Source of the DNA: JBKBII01 sp046299415
Lineage (GTDB): Bacteria > Pseudomonadota > Gammaproteobacteria > Ectothiorhodospirales > Ectothiorhodospiraceae
Assembly (NCBI GenBank): GCA_046299415.1
Contig: JBKBII010000002.1
Location: forward strand, 1-64,000
Direction of reading: 5' to 3'
DNA length: 64,000 nt
Position numbers and translations under genes: made by a program
In this document: positions 1-8,774 of the stretch, piece after piece
Position numbering within the stretch: position 1 is the first letter of the stretch
Layout: each line of letters starts with the position of its first letter
The notes under the pieces: model-generated
Database searches by the model: none
What the model was told of the DNA's origin: nothing
Seen by the model: the letters and a program-made list of their open reading frames with translations, nothing else

Positions 1-473
1 CCGCTCCGCGTCTAGCACTCTCTTCGCCACACTCAGAGCCAACCAAGCGAGGCGCGCATCTTACCCCCTCAATCCTCCTTGTCAACCCTCAAAACACCCT
101 GCTCCCAAAAAAGCCAATACAGAGCACAGAGAAGCTGCTACTACCCCCACTACAGCGTGGTGGTGTTGCGCTCTGGCGTGATTGACAGTCGACGATTCCG
201 CGTTTTGGCGCTCGATCCGAGCCACCAACTATCGCTACCACCTTGTCGCAATAGCCTTATCGACGAGATGCGCAGCGCGCCGATGAATTTGGGACGACGA
301 AACAAGCGACGAATCTGCTAACCCTCTCGCCATACACTCCGGGGAGGCAGCGCGGTGCAGCGCTAACAGGAGCGCTTTCGACTCGCACGGGCCGACATTA
401 TTGTCACGGCCGTGGCACGGGGGGGGGGCGAGACTGACTCACGCTGCAAGATGAGCGGACTCGAGCCCAGATC

Positions 474-502
474 TTGACAAACCCAGTAAACGCAAATACG
501 AT
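474..502 (+). promoter_or_regulatory. Putative sigma-70 promoter overlapping a palindrome
   Basis: A perfect -35 box TTGACA (474-479) is followed after 17 bp by TACGAT (497-502), a fair -10 box. The -10 box lies inside the inverted repeat at 484-518, so a protein bound there would block the polymerase. The nearest gene downstream on this strand is the ferric-iron binding protein at 848. Seen: the boxes and spacing. Inferred: the pairing with that gene. Confidence 0.5.
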
Positions 503-518
503 CGATTTGCGTTTACTG
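484..518. repeat. 14+14 bp perfect inverted repeat, candidate operator
   Basis: The arms CAGTAAACGCAAAT (484-497) and its exact complement (505-518) flank a 7 bp centre, ACGATCG. No T-run follows, so it does not look like a terminator. It covers the -10 box of the promoter at 474-502, the usual place for a repressor site. It does not match the Fur box consensus well, although the next gene handles iron. The cognate regulator is unknown. Confidence 0.55.
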
Positions 519-847
519 AAGCAGCCACAGCATCCTTTCAACTGAAAACGCGGTCATGAACAGCAAGCTGGCGCCGTTGACGGGCTCAGACTGTCGTGCC
601 GGATCGGGGCGCCCGTGCGAGTAAGGGCGGACGCAGCGAGGAGACGACAGGGTGGCTCGCCTCAGTTTGCTTCCAAGAGCAACCCCGAACAACGGGTGCG
701 GCCAACATTGGGCGATGGACGGGGCCGGTCATTGCCCCTTTAACCGGCTTAGGACCATGATCAAGGCTCGGACTCGCACCTGTGTTCGTCTCCGGATCCG
801 CGCATGTTGTACGACGGACCCTCACGACATCAAACCAGGAGAATGCA

Positions 848-1885
848 ATGTCCTTGACCCGCACCGTTGGGCGCTCACTGCTCGCCAGCGCCGTTTCCAT
901 CGCGTTGACCGTTCCCTTCACCGTTTCGGCGGAAGGTGTCGTCAACGTCTATTCGGCACGGCAGGAGGGACTCATCAAGCCTCTGCTCGATGAGTTTTCT
1001 GCCGAAACCGGCATTCAGGTTCAACTGGTGACCGCGAGCGCACCCGAGCTTTTGCAGCGTTTACGCCTGGAAGGTCGTCGTTCTCCGGCGGACGTTTTGA
1101 TCACAGTCGATGCTGGCAATCTGAACGAGGCTGCGGAGGCCGGCATTTTCCGCGCGACCGAGTCGGCGGTCCTAACCGAAAATGTGCCGTCCGCCTATCG
1201 CGATGCGGAGGGCGAATGGTTCGGTCTCTCGCTCCGTGCCCGTCCGATCATGGTTGCCAAAGACCGCGTCACCGAAGATGCGCTGGAGACTTACGACGAC
1301 CTCACGGATGAGCAGTGGCGTGGCAAAATCTGTGTGCGCTCATCGAGCAACGTGTACAACCAGTCGATGCTGGCCGCGATGATTTCTCGTCACGGCAGCG
1401 AAGCCGCCGAAGCCTGGGCCCGCGGCATCGTGGCTAACATGGCCCGCCCCCCTCAGGGCGGTGACCGGGATCAGATCATGGCCGTCGCTGACGGGGCTTG
1501 TGATATCGCAATCGCAAACACCTACTACCTCGGCGGAATGCTCGCTGGCAGCGATGAAAGCCAACGTGCCGGGGCTGAAAAAATTCACGTGATTTTCCCC
1601 AATCAAGACTCGACCGGAACACACGTCAATGTCTCGGGCGCCGGCGTGTTGAAGCATGCTCCGAATCCCGAAAACGCTGTCAAGCTTCTTGAATTCCTGG
1701 TTTCGCAAACTGCCCAGACCTGGTACGCCGAAGCCAACCAAGAGTATCCAGTGCGTCCCGACGTCGAACCTTCAAACATCCTCAGAGGCTTTGGCGAGTT
1801 CAAGATGGACGACCTGCCACTAGACGAGCTCGGCGTCCATCAGGCCGAAGCGCTGAGGATTTTCGACCGCGTCGGCTGGCGCTGA
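848..1885 (+). CDS. Fe(3+) ABC transporter periplasmic substrate-binding protein (FbpA/FutA/IdiA type)
   Basis: 345 aa. Predicted periplasmic receptor that captures ferric iron and hands it to an ABC permease; no permease or ATPase gene lies nearby. Residues 1-28 form a signal peptide ending in VSA before EGVVNVYS, the usual first strand of this family. The paired tyrosines that ligate iron are in the segment ANTYYLGG, and the segment VRSSSNVYNQSMLAAMI is typical of the family. I chose the ATG at 848 because AGGAGA sits 5 bp before it and the signal peptide starts there; the frame is open upstream to 782. It is followed by a strong terminator, so it appears to be a single-gene unit. The family is clear; iron as the ligand is inferred from the tyrosine motif. 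Confidence 0.88.
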   Translation: MSLTRTVGRSLLASAVSIALTVPFTVSAEGVVNVYSARQEGLIKPLLDEFSAETGIQVQLVTASAPELLQRLRLEGRRSPADVLITVDAGNLNEAAEAGIFRATESAVLTENVPSAYRDAEGEWFGLSLRARPIMVAKDRVTEDALETYDDLTDEQWRGKICVRSSSNVYNQSMLAAMISRHGSEAAEAWARGIVANMARPPQGGDRDQIMAVADGACDIAIANTYYLGGMLAGSDESQRAGAEKIHVIFPNQDSTGTHVNVSGAGVLKHAPNPENAVKLLEFLVSQTAQTWYAEANQEYPVRPDVEPSNILRGFGEFKMDDLPLDELGVHQAEALRIFDRVGWR

Positions 1886-1939
1886 GCGACGCGCGGGCCG
1901 AACCCGGCCAATCGACCCGCTCATCTCGTGGGCTGAGTC

Positions 1940-1972
1940 AAAAAAGGCGGGGATGATGCGTCGCCTTTTTTC
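1940..1972 (+). terminator. Rho-independent terminator after the iron-binding protein gene
   Basis: AAAAAAGGCG (1940-1949) pairs with CGCCTTTTTT (1962-1971) around a 12 nt loop and leaves a T-run on the plus strand. It lies 55 bp after the stop codon at 1885. The A-run on the left arm could also let it stop transcription on the minus strand from pepN. Confidence 0.8.
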
Positions 1973-2104
1973 TTACAACCAGACGTCAGCGCGCAAAACC
2001 TGAGCCAAGCCTTTTGGACCCCGCTGCGATGGGCCGTTGTAACGAACCTCGACCCACGCTGGAGCGCCGATATGAGGCACCGTCGCTTCGCAATCGCCGT
2101 CGGG

Positions 2105-4813
2105 TCAGCCGTCGCTGGAGGCTGGTCCGGCGTTGGCTTCGCCGATCGCACGATCCAAAACATCGCGCAGATCGCGAGAGGGTTGACCACGCAGCAAACG
2201 CTCGAGTGCTGCGCGCATCAGTTCACCGCGTTGTTGATCAACCTTGCGCCAACGCGTCAAGGGCTGCACGAGGCGCGCAGCGGTTTGCGGGTTGAGCGCG
2301 TCCAGTCGTTCGATCATGGCCGACACACGGCGGTAGCCCTCGCCATCGATACGGTGAAAGTGGGAGTCATTGTTCGCCATGAACGGCCCCCAGACTGCGC
2401 GCACGCGGTTGGGGTTTTCCCAGCGGTAACCGGGATGCCCGATCAAAGCATCGAGGCGATCAAAGCCGCCTTCGGCGGCGCTTGCGGCCTGCAGGCCGAA
2501 GAATTTGTCGAGCACCAGTGGGTCATCACGATAGCGCGCCTCAAAGGCGGCCAACGGCTCATCGCGCACACCAAGCCGATCATTGATCGCGATGAGCGCG
2601 CCCATCCGTAGCGTCATACTCGAAGCGCGCTGACACTGATCGAGTGCCTCTTCGACAGCCCCTGGCGCATCGAGCGCCACGCGAATCGCCAGAATCCGAT
2701 TGCGTAGCCGACGCAGGCCCATCGCGGAGGCCGTGAATGCGGCATTGTCGATTTCGGCGAGTGCGGGTTGCCGCGCGCCCAGCGCGTCCAGCAATGGCGT
2801 GAATACGCGCCTTTCGAGGTCATCCCGGGCCGCCCGAAGCCGAACCGGATCGGCACGCTCGAACCATTCCGCGGCCTCGCGAGGTGCTGGCAAGGTCAGC
2901 ATCGTTGCAAGCAGGACCGGTTCAATGTCGGTGTCTTCGAGGAGGCTCGCGTAGGCCCGTTCGATCTGCGCCTCGATCGCTTCGAGCTCTTCGGCGATGG
3001 CTGCGGCCGCCGTGTCGGCAATAGACTGCGCAAGCCCGGGTTGCCGAGCATCCGTTTGCCGCACGCGCACCATCCACGCCCGTCGCAGCAGCGTCTGCGC
3101 GGCCTCCCACCGAGCAAACGCGTCGTCATCGTGCGCGATCAGGTGTGCCAGCTCTACAGGTGTCTGCCCGGCTTCGAAACGCACCGGCGCCGAGAAGCCC
3201 CGTAACCACGATATCGCCTGCGGAGGCTCAGCCACGCCCTCGAGCTCGAATGCCTGCGACGCGGAGTCAAACTCCAGCACCACTTCGTCGAGCTCGACAC
3301 CACGGTGCCGGAAAGCAAGGCGCCGACCGGACCCACCCAACAGGGCCACGCGGACCGGGATCACCACCGGCCGTTTCTCATTCTGACCCGGCGTCGACGG
3401 CGTCCGCTGTTTCAGCTTCAAGGTGACTCGGTTGGTCACCGGGTCATGACGCCCCTCTGCGGTCACCATCGGCGTTCCCGCCTGGGTGTACCAGCGCTTG
3501 AAATGACCGAGATCGCGACCACTGGTTTCGGCCATGACTGCGACGAAGTCGTCGGTGGTAACGGCCTGTCCATCAAAGCGCTCGAAGTAAACGTCGAGCG
3601 CCCGCCGAAACGTTTCTCGGCCGAGCAGCGTGCGCAACATGCGGATCACCTCTGCGCCCTTCTCGTAAATGGTCAGCGTGTAGAAATTGTTGATCTCCGC
3701 ATACCGGTCCGGTCGCACCGGATGAGCAAGCGGGCCGGCGTCCTCGGGAAACTGGTAGGCCCGCAAACGGACCACATCGTCGATGCGCTTGACGCCGAAT
3801 AACGTGCAGTCCGTAGTGAATTCCTGGTCACGAAATACCGTCAGGCCCTCTTTCAGCGAGAGTTGAAACCAATCGCGACAGGTCACCCGGTTTCCCGACC
3901 AGTTGTGAAAATATTCGTGTGCGATCACGGCCTCGATATTCACGAGATCATCGTCGGTGACGGTATCCGGACTCGCCAGAACGTACTTGGCGTTGAACAG
4001 GTTCAGTCCTTTGTTTTCCATCGCGCCCATATTGAAGTCGTCGACGGCCACAATCATGTAGACATCGAGGTCGTATTCGCGACCGAAGGCTTCCTCGTCG
4101 TAGCGCATCGCCCGCGCCAGCGACGCCAGCGCATGTTCACAACGATCGGCGTTGTGCGCCTCGACCCAGATCTCCAGCGCCACATCACGACCCGACATCG
4201 TCGTGAATGTGGCGTTGCGACAAACCAGATCCCCAGCCACCAACGCAAACAGGTACGAAGGCTTGGGAAACGGATCTTCCCACACCGCAAAATGCCACCC
4301 ATCGTCGAGATCGCCGAACGCTACACGATTGCCATTGGCCAGCAACACCGGGAAACGAGTCCGTTCCGCTTCGAGGCGGACGCGATATCGGCTCAGGACG
4401 TCGGGCCGATCGGGAAAATACGCGATCCGACGAAAGCCCTCAGGTTCGCACTGCGTGCACAACATCCCGCCGGAAACGTACAGTCCTTCGAGTGCGGTAT
4501 TGGCGTCTGGCCGACAACGGCTCGTAATTCGGATCTCTGCGTGATCGTTCAAACCATGAATGAGTAGACCCTCGTCGTCTTCATGAATCTGGTCGACTGA
4601 AGGCTCATGGCCATCGATCGTCAGAGCGATTCGCTCCAACCCCTCACCGTAAAGGCGCAATGGCTCACCCTTCACCTCTCTGCGAACCTGAAGCAACGAT
4701 TCGACCGTCGTCGCGTCGGACGCCAACCGAAACGTCAAATCGACTGACTCAATAGCAAAAGCTGGCGAGCGATAGTCCGCAAGCAAGATCGCTCGAGAGT
4801 TTCCATCACGCAT
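2105..4813 (-). CDS. pepN: Aminopeptidase N (M1 zinc metallopeptidase)
   Basis: 902 aa, slightly longer than E. coli PepN (870). Cytosolic broad-specificity aminopeptidase that completes peptide breakdown. The substrate-recognition motif GAMEN (in NMGAMENKGLN) precedes the zinc site HEYFH at residues 299-303, with the third ligand Glu in LKEGLTVFRD. The N-terminus (DYRSPAFAIESVDLTF) matches the start of gammaproteobacterial PepN. I chose the ATG at 4813 because GGAGGA lies 8 bp upstream; a TTG directly before it is less likely. There is no signal peptide. It stands alone, convergent with the iron-binding protein gene and divergent from tatD. Confidence 0.95.
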   Translation of the reverse strand: MRDGNSRAILLADYRSPAFAIESVDLTFRLASDATTVESLLQVRREVKGEPLRLYGEGLERIALTIDGHEPSVDQIHEDDEGLLIHGLNDHAEIRITSRCRPDANTALEGLYVSGGMLCTQCEPEGFRRIAYFPDRPDVLSRYRVRLEAERTRFPVLLANGNRVAFGDLDDGWHFAVWEDPFPKPSYLFALVAGDLVCRNATFTTMSGRDVALEIWVEAHNADRCEHALASLARAMRYDEEAFGREYDLDVYMIVAVDDFNMGAMENKGLNLFNAKYVLASPDTVTDDDLVNIEAVIAHEYFHNWSGNRVTCRDWFQLSLKEGLTVFRDQEFTTDCTLFGVKRIDDVVRLRAYQFPEDAGPLAHPVRPDRYAEINNFYTLTIYEKGAEVIRMLRTLLGRETFRRALDVYFERFDGQAVTTDDFVAVMAETSGRDLGHFKRWYTQAGTPMVTAEGRHDPVTNRVTLKLKQRTPSTPGQNEKRPVVIPVRVALLGGSGRRLAFRHRGVELDEVVLEFDSASQAFELEGVAEPPQAISWLRGFSAPVRFEAGQTPVELAHLIAHDDDAFARWEAAQTLLRRAWMVRVRQTDARQPGLAQSIADTAAAAIAEELEAIEAQIERAYASLLEDTDIEPVLLATMLTLPAPREAAEWFERADPVRLRAARDDLERRVFTPLLDALGARQPALAEIDNAAFTASAMGLRRLRNRILAIRVALDAPGAVEEALDQCQRASSMTLRMGALIAINDRLGVRDEPLAAFEARYRDDPLVLDKFFGLQAASAAEGGFDRLDALIGHPGYRWENPNRVRAVWGPFMANNDSHFHRIDGEGYRRVSAMIERLDALNPQTAARLVQPLTRWRKVDQQRGELMRAALERLLRGQPSRDLRDVLDRAIGEANAGPASSDG

Positions 4814-5231
4814 CAAAATCGTCCTCCAGAATGACTACGGCCAAACTTCGCACTCATTCGTTGGCCCAAATCTCGAGACTCTGAGTCGCGAGACCAACGG
4901 TCGTGGCGCGAGTCGGCCATGCGTTCGAGGCGCCCGACATTTTTTTCTCAGGCAAGAACGTGACTCAATAGCTTAGCCAATGGCAGCGAACAGCCAATGC
5001 CCGCCCGCGACCCAACAGCGGCCAAAAACCCGGTCAAAATAGCACCGACCGCATCGCCGTTCGGCGGCGCACTGCCACAGGGCCCAACCGCACTCGCTCC
5101 ATCCCACAGGCTGTAACACGACACCGTCATGATTCATGCCTTCTGCGGGCGCTATCAATCGACACTTACGAGTCGACGCACACCCGTCGGTGCTCTAGCC
5201 TTCAACACCCAATGACGAGGTTTCGAATCTC
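4814..5231. other. Divergent intergenic region pepN/tatD
   Basis: About 420 bp between two divergent genes. I see no credible reading frame or stable repeat. It should contain both promoters, but I find no strong consensus pair. Confidence 0.5.
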
Positions 5232-6146
5232 ATGATTCGCCCAAACACGTCTTACACTGCAGCAATGGAATGGATCGACATCTGCTTCAACTTCACTCAC
5301 GAAAGCTTTCGCCCTGATCGCGAAGCCGTCCTCGACCGCGCTCTGGAGCTCGGCGTCCGCTGGATGCTGGTCACCGGCGCCGATCCGGAACAAAGCGAAC
5401 AGGCTGTCGCGCTGGCTCATGATCACAACGAGTGCCTGCGTGCGACGCTTGGCGTTCATCCTCACCTGGCCAAGGACTGGACCGATCGCGTCGGCAAACG
5501 TTTCGAGACACTCGTCGCTGAAGACCGTGCCGCCTCGAACGATCAAACCTCGTCGAGCGGCCCGGCGATCGTCGCCCTCGGAGAGATGGGCCTCGATTAT
5601 CATCGCAACTTTTCGAGCGTCACCGATCAAGCGCGTGCTTTCGAAGCCCAACTCGAACTCGCCGCCGACCTCGAGATGCCGGTATTCCTCCACGAACGCG
5701 ATGCCTATTCAGACTTCGCTCGCATCCTTGAGCGCTGGCGCGACCGCTTGCTGGCAGCCGTCGTTCATTGCTTTACCGGCGACGCACGCGCCCTCGACCA
5801 CTATCTCGAACTCGACTGCCATATCGGAATCACCGGCTGGGTCTGCGATGAGCGGCGCGGCACCCACCTTCATCCTCTACTCCCGCGCATCCCCCGTGGC
5901 CGCCTGATGATCGAGACTGACGCACCCTATTTGCTGCCCCGCAGCTTGCCAAAGGACAGCGGCAAGAAAATCGGCAACGGCCGTCGTAATGAACCCGCTT
6001 TCCTGCCCCACATCGGCGATTGGGTGGCACGGCTACGCGGCGAGACCGTGGTCGAACTCGCTGCGCACACCACGGCGACCGCCCGCGAGTTCTACCGATT
6101 ACCGAACGCCATGGGCAGCACAGTACAGGCCATCGATCCCGCTTAA
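5232..6146 (+). CDS. tatD: TatD family metal-dependent hydrolase / 3'-5' DNase
   Basis: 304 aa from the first ATG, or 293 aa from ATG 5265, where similarity to E. coli TatD begins (MEWIDICFNFTHESF). GAGG lies about 11 bp before 5232, and no clear ribosome site precedes 5265, so the start is open. TIM-barrel metallohydrolase; E. coli TatD is a cytosolic Mg-dependent exonuclease. The metal-site segments are present in order: GVHPH, GEMGLDYH, FLHERDA, VHCFTG, and ETDAPYLLPR followed by RRNEPAFLPH. Resemblance to TatD proper, rather than YcfH or YjjV, is strong in the segment GITGWVCDERRG. It is not linked to tatABC here. Confidence 0.92.
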   Translation: MIRPNTSYTAAMEWIDICFNFTHESFRPDREAVLDRALELGVRWMLVTGADPEQSEQAVALAHDHNECLRATLGVHPHLAKDWTDRVGKRFETLVAEDRAASNDQTSSSGPAIVALGEMGLDYHRNFSSVTDQARAFEAQLELAADLEMPVFLHERDAYSDFARILERWRDRLLAAVVHCFTGDARALDHYLELDCHIGITGWVCDERRGTHLHPLLPRIPRGRLMIETDAPYLLPRSLPKDSGKKIGNGRRNEPAFLPHIGDWVARLRGETVVELAAHTTATAREFYRLPNAMGSTVQAIDPA

Positions 6147-6485
6147 ACGCGCCCTTCGACCCCTTCGCGAGGCACGACAGACCGCCCAAACAACAGTGCC
6201 TCGCGGTAATGCCGCCGGATGCATCCGGCTCGCCTTGACGGACGAACCTCGACGGATCAGACGCATCTGAATCGTGGTGAAGTCTTCGCGCCATACTTCG
6301 GCCATACGACTCACCCGTCACACCGACGGGCTCGACCCAACGACCGCGGTCTCAGACGACACCTTGCATCGGCTTATAAAGAGCAAAACGTCTGGGTCGA
6401 ATTGCGATTGAATCATGCGGATCGTAAGGCCATGACTGAACGTCGCCAGCCGAAATTCCGCATCAGTGCCCTACAGGGAGTCGCC
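6147..6485 (+). other. Intergenic region upstream of bolA
   Basis: 340 bp with no credible gene; open frames here are extensions of the bolA frame. A TATAAA at 6375-6380 is a possible -10 element, but no good -35 box is 17 bp upstream. Confidence 0.45.
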
Positions 6486-6818
6486 ATGAACACGCAACAA
6501 ACCAAACAATCTGTTATCGAACTCAAGTTGACCGAAGCGTTCGCGCCGATTCATTTGAGTGTCGAGAACGAAAGTCACAGGCACAACGTGCCCCCCGGCT
6601 CCGAATCACATTTCAAAGTCACGCTCGTTTCCGAGAGCTTTCGCGGGTTGAGCCTCATCGCCCGCCACCGAGCGATCAACCGCGTCTTGGCCGAAGAACT
6701 GGCTGGCGGCGTACACGCGCTTGCGCTGCACACCATGGATCCCGACGAATGGCTCAAGCGCGCAGGTCAGGTGCCGGACTCTCCGCCCTGCCATGGCGGC
6801 GCTAAGGCCGCCTCGTGA
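6486..6818 (+). CDS. bolA: BolA family protein
   Basis: 110 aa. BolA-like proteins partner with monothiol glutaredoxins in Fe-S handling, and E. coli BolA also acts as a stress-linked transcription factor. The conserved core is intact: FRGLSLIARHRAINRVLAEEL, then VHALALHTMDPDEW, containing the invariant RHR and the HAL...P.EW segment with the C-terminal His. The start at 6486 is set by GGGAG 5 bp upstream and by the length of the family; the frame is open far upstream (6219) but that part has no similarity. The downstream hydrolase gene starts about 150 bp later. I cannot tell BolA from IbaG (YrbA) subtypes with certainty. Confidence 0.88.
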   Translation: MNTQQTKQSVIELKLTEAFAPIHLSVENESHRHNVPPGSESHFKVTLVSESFRGLSLIARHRAINRVLAEELAGGVHALALHTMDPDEWLKRAGQVPDSPPCHGGAKAAS

Positions 6819-6972
6819 ATGTGGCGATCACCTCGCAGGCCCCCATACAAGCCCGTCGCGCAGCACGCCGCGTGCGTCCCTCTCATCGGCACACGTTCAC
6901 GCTGCGGCCGTACGCGTGTCCAGCGAATCATCCAGTGCGACAACGACATCGCACGGCGACCTTTCAAAACTC

Positions 6973-8610
6973 ATGAGTGACAAGGATCAGACATCCGCGC
7001 CCCCGGAACGACCGGCTCGCAAAACCAATACGCTTGATCACTGGCTGAACTGGTTTGCGAGTCTCGATCTGGCCCTTGCTGCGCCTGCATCAAACAGCGT
7101 TTCCGCCGCCGGCATCGCACCACTCTCAAGTCTCGATCCCAGTGAGCTTCGAGCGCGAGACCACGTCGTCGTTTTTCTGATCGACGGCTTTGGCTGCATC
7201 CATCTCCGCGACGCTCCAGCGCTAAAGCAAGCCCAGCGGACAACACTCCAGTCGGTCATTCCGTCGACCACAACCGCGGCGATACACACGCTCCTTTCCG
7301 GTCAACCGCCAACCGCACACGCGCTCCTCGGATGGACGGTGCATAGCGAATCCAAAACGGCTTTCCAGGCACTGACGGCCCGCACGATCGACTGGGGCGC
7401 CTGGACATCATCGGGCTCACCAGCCAATCGGTCGATTGCTAAGCCGGTCGCACAAGAGTCGGCCCAGCGCGATGATGACCAGACTCAGGACGCGCATCTC
7501 AATGGCGATGGCCAACAAGGGGGGCTCGCGCACCAACACCCTACAGCGTCCGATGCCAGCCCCGCCACTCGCGCAGCGCATACCGCTATCGATACGCCCC
7601 AATCAACGACTCAAAAAGCCTTTGAACCATCACGAATCGATGCGCTTCGCGGTACTGGATACGCCGTAGGACATGCCACAGAGCGAGCGCCAAAGTTGGC
7701 CCCGCGGATTGCGACCGCACCCCTAATTGCGCCCCCGACGCCGATCAGCGACGAACGCCTGCTCACGCTCATCAGAGACGACACGCCCACTTTCGCCCAG
7801 CGCGTGGCCCACGGGCCCCGCCCGCGACGGGTGTTTCACCACAGCCCGGCGAAGATTGCCGACTCGACCTACAACCGGGTGATGAGTCGCGGCGCCGAAA
7901 TACGACCTTACGTCACACTGGACAACGCGATCAGCGACACCATCGCCTGCGTCGCGCAATGTGCATCACTGGGTCAACCGTCGTATCACTATCTGTACTG
8001 GTCGGCGCTCGACACATCGGGCCATCGCCATGGACCGGATGACCCACGCGTTAGGGCGCAAGTGCGCGAACTGGACTCGGCATTCATTGACCTCGCACAG
8101 GCGCTGAGCCGACTCGAGCGCCAAATCGACCCGATTGGTGGACCGCCACTCCCCCGACTCGACAAAAACAGGTCATCATGGTCGCCGGGGTCTACGCGCC
8201 GTCGTTCCTGCCTGATCGTCACCGCCGATCATGGCATGTGCCGCGTCGACCACCCGATCGACCTCGCGAGCTTCGAGTTTTATCGAGATCTGATCCGTCC
8301 GCTTTCCGGTGAACCCCGACTCGGATTTCTGCACGTCCGCGAATCCGCCCGAAATGAATTCGCGGCGCGCTTTGTCGCCATGATTCCCGCCGCCCGAATC
8401 TGGAGCCGCACAGAGTGGAACGACCGAGGTGGATTCGGCCCGGCCGCTCATCGGCATCCCCAGCTCGACGACCGTGTCGGAGACTTCGTCATCGAACCGC
8501 CCCCTGGTGCCTGGTGGATCGACAGCCGAATCGGAGCCTGTCCAAGCTTTCGCGGTGCCCACGGTGGACTGAGCGCTTCCGAACGCGAGGTTCCGCTGAT
8601 CGTCGTGTAA
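6973..8610 (+). CDS. Alkaline phosphatase superfamily hydrolase (type I phosphodiesterase / nucleotide pyrophosphatase-like)
   Basis: 545 aa. The two-metal site of the alkaline phosphatase superfamily can be traced: VVFLIDGFGCIHL (metal Asp), PSTTTAAIHTLLSG (Thr nucleophile), YWSALDTSGHRHGPDD (Asp and His), VTADHGM and FRGAHGGLS (His). This matches the family of predicted nucleotide pyrophosphatases; the substrate is unknown. Residues about 150-250, between the nucleophile and the second metal segment, hold a Gln/Ala/Thr-rich low-complexity stretch that looks like an insertion. There is no signal peptide, so it is probably cytosolic. The start at 6973 is the first ATG near the conserved part but has no good ribosome site. 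Confidence 0.8.
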   Translation: MSDKDQTSAPPERPARKTNTLDHWLNWFASLDLALAAPASNSVSAAGIAPLSSLDPSELRARDHVVVFLIDGFGCIHLRDAPALKQAQRTTLQSVIPSTTTAAIHTLLSGQPPTAHALLGWTVHSESKTAFQALTARTIDWGAWTSSGSPANRSIAKPVAQESAQRDDDQTQDAHLNGDGQQGGLAHQHPTASDASPATRAAHTAIDTPQSTTQKAFEPSRIDALRGTGYAVGHATERAPKLAPRIATAPLIAPPTPISDERLLTLIRDDTPTFAQRVAHGPRPRRVFHHSPAKIADSTYNRVMSRGAEIRPYVTLDNAISDTIACVAQCASLGQPSYHYLYWSALDTSGHRHGPDDPRVRAQVRELDSAFIDLAQALSRLERQIDPIGGPPLPRLDKNRSSWSPGSTRRRSCLIVTADHGMCRVDHPIDLASFEFYRDLIRPLSGEPRLGFLHVRESARNEFAARFVAMIPAARIWSRTEWNDRGGFGPAAHRHPQLDDRVGDFVIEPPPGAWWIDSRIGACPSFRGAHGGLSASEREVPLIVV

Positions 8611-8774
8611 CCTCCCGTCGCATCAACCCCGTCACATGAGCTGCGTCACACGACGCCCGTCGAGTATCGGCTTGCGATTCTTTGTTGTTGCCGTTGGTCG
8701 CAGCTTGCGCGAACCTCGTCAACTGGCGCCGTCAAACACCCCCGACCACCACGAACCGAAGCCTGAGGATCGTC

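Larger units (their letters stand above)
1..847. other. Gene-poor region upstream of the iron-binding protein gene
   Basis: I see no convincing gene here. Short open frames on both strands (for example 79-321 plus and 586-945 minus) have no recognisable domain and overlap each other. The region holds a run of ten G at 419-428 and the promoter/palindrome unit at 474-518. If that promoter serves the gene at 848, its transcript has a 5' leader of about 340 nt. Confidence 0.6.

Noticed and set aside
79..321. 80-codon plus-strand frame near the left edge
   Set aside because: It has no ATG start, no ribosome site and no domain, and its composition is like the surrounding non-coding DNA.
419..428. 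Run of ten G (also nine G at 49791-49799) as possible phase-variable tracts
   Set aside because: Both lie outside genes and not between recognisable promoter boxes.
586..993. Overlapping frames on both strands before the iron-binding protein gene
   Set aside because: They overlap the signal-peptide region of the real gene and each other and show no conserved features.
8682..8774. Hydrophobic start with a lipobox-like LVAAC in frame with proS
   Set aside because: It is the upstream extension of the proS frame; the ribosome site and canonical ProRS start are at 8775.
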